From Chitinophagales bacterium (GTDB lineage: Bacteria; Bacteroidota; Bacteroidia; Chitinophagales; JAHDHT01), in the NCBI GenBank assembly GCA_020631175.1, contig JAHDHT010000198.1:1-6898 (forward strand): a DNA stretch of 6,898 nt, read 5' to 3'. The translations under genes and the position numbers were made by a program. Shown here one piece after another: positions 6,849 through 6,898 of the stretch (its first letter is position 1; every line of letters begins with the position of its first letter). A model generated the notes under the pieces. That model made no database searches. It was not told where the DNA came from and saw nothing but the letters and a program-made list of their open reading frames with translations.

Positions 6849-6898
6849 AGAATCGATTATAATTCCGGGTGTTTAGTGACAGGAAGGGTGCAATTATT

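Noticed and set aside
6829..6869. CCCGG (6829-6833) and CCGGG (6865-6869) flank the putative -7 element and could be an operator.
   Set aside because: The match is five bases with no extension and a 31-base gap, which is easily chance.

Overview
The window looks like a chromosomal segment from a Bacteroidota bacterium, probably of the flavobacterial or sphingobacterial type. Three signs support this: a low-GC sequence, a very large secreted protein ending in a type IX secretion (T9SS) C-terminal sorting domain, and genes without Shine-Dalgarno sites, with an exact match to the Bacteroidota -7 promoter element (TAnnTTTG) upstream of one of them. The assignment rests on gene content only.

Layout. 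Positions 1-588 (minus) hold the N-terminal 196 residues of a secreted protein of unknown function whose C-terminus lies outside the window. A divergent 80-base gap (589-668) separates it from a complete 488-residue polytopic oligosaccharide/polysaccharide flippase of the MOP superfamily (669-2135, plus), which appears to start at TTG. The 79-base gap at 2136-2214 separates two convergent genes and holds a long imperfect inverted repeat that pairs fully only in the plus-strand RNA. Positions 2215-6825 (minus) encode a 1536-residue T9SS-exported surface or secreted protein. Its order is signal peptide, about seven beta-propeller-type repeats, one Ig-like domain, eleven tandem Ig-like repeats of 72-75 residues with two cysteines each, a PKD-like domain, and a type A sorting domain. 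The last 73 bases (6826-6898) contain its putative promoter and nothing else I can support.

Relations between genes. The three genes are divergent and then convergent, so no operon is visible. The shared theme is the cell envelope: a lipid-linked glycan flippase beside two exported proteins. A direct functional link, such as the flippase supplying glycan to the T9SS anchor, is possible but is not shown by the sequence.

The most notable features are the internal architecture of the large protein and the strand-asymmetric intergenic inverted repeat. In the large protein, the Ig-like repeats alternate in an odd/even pattern, which suggests growth by duplication of two-domain units. I found no CRISPR array, RNA gene, transposase or clearly new multi-gene system.
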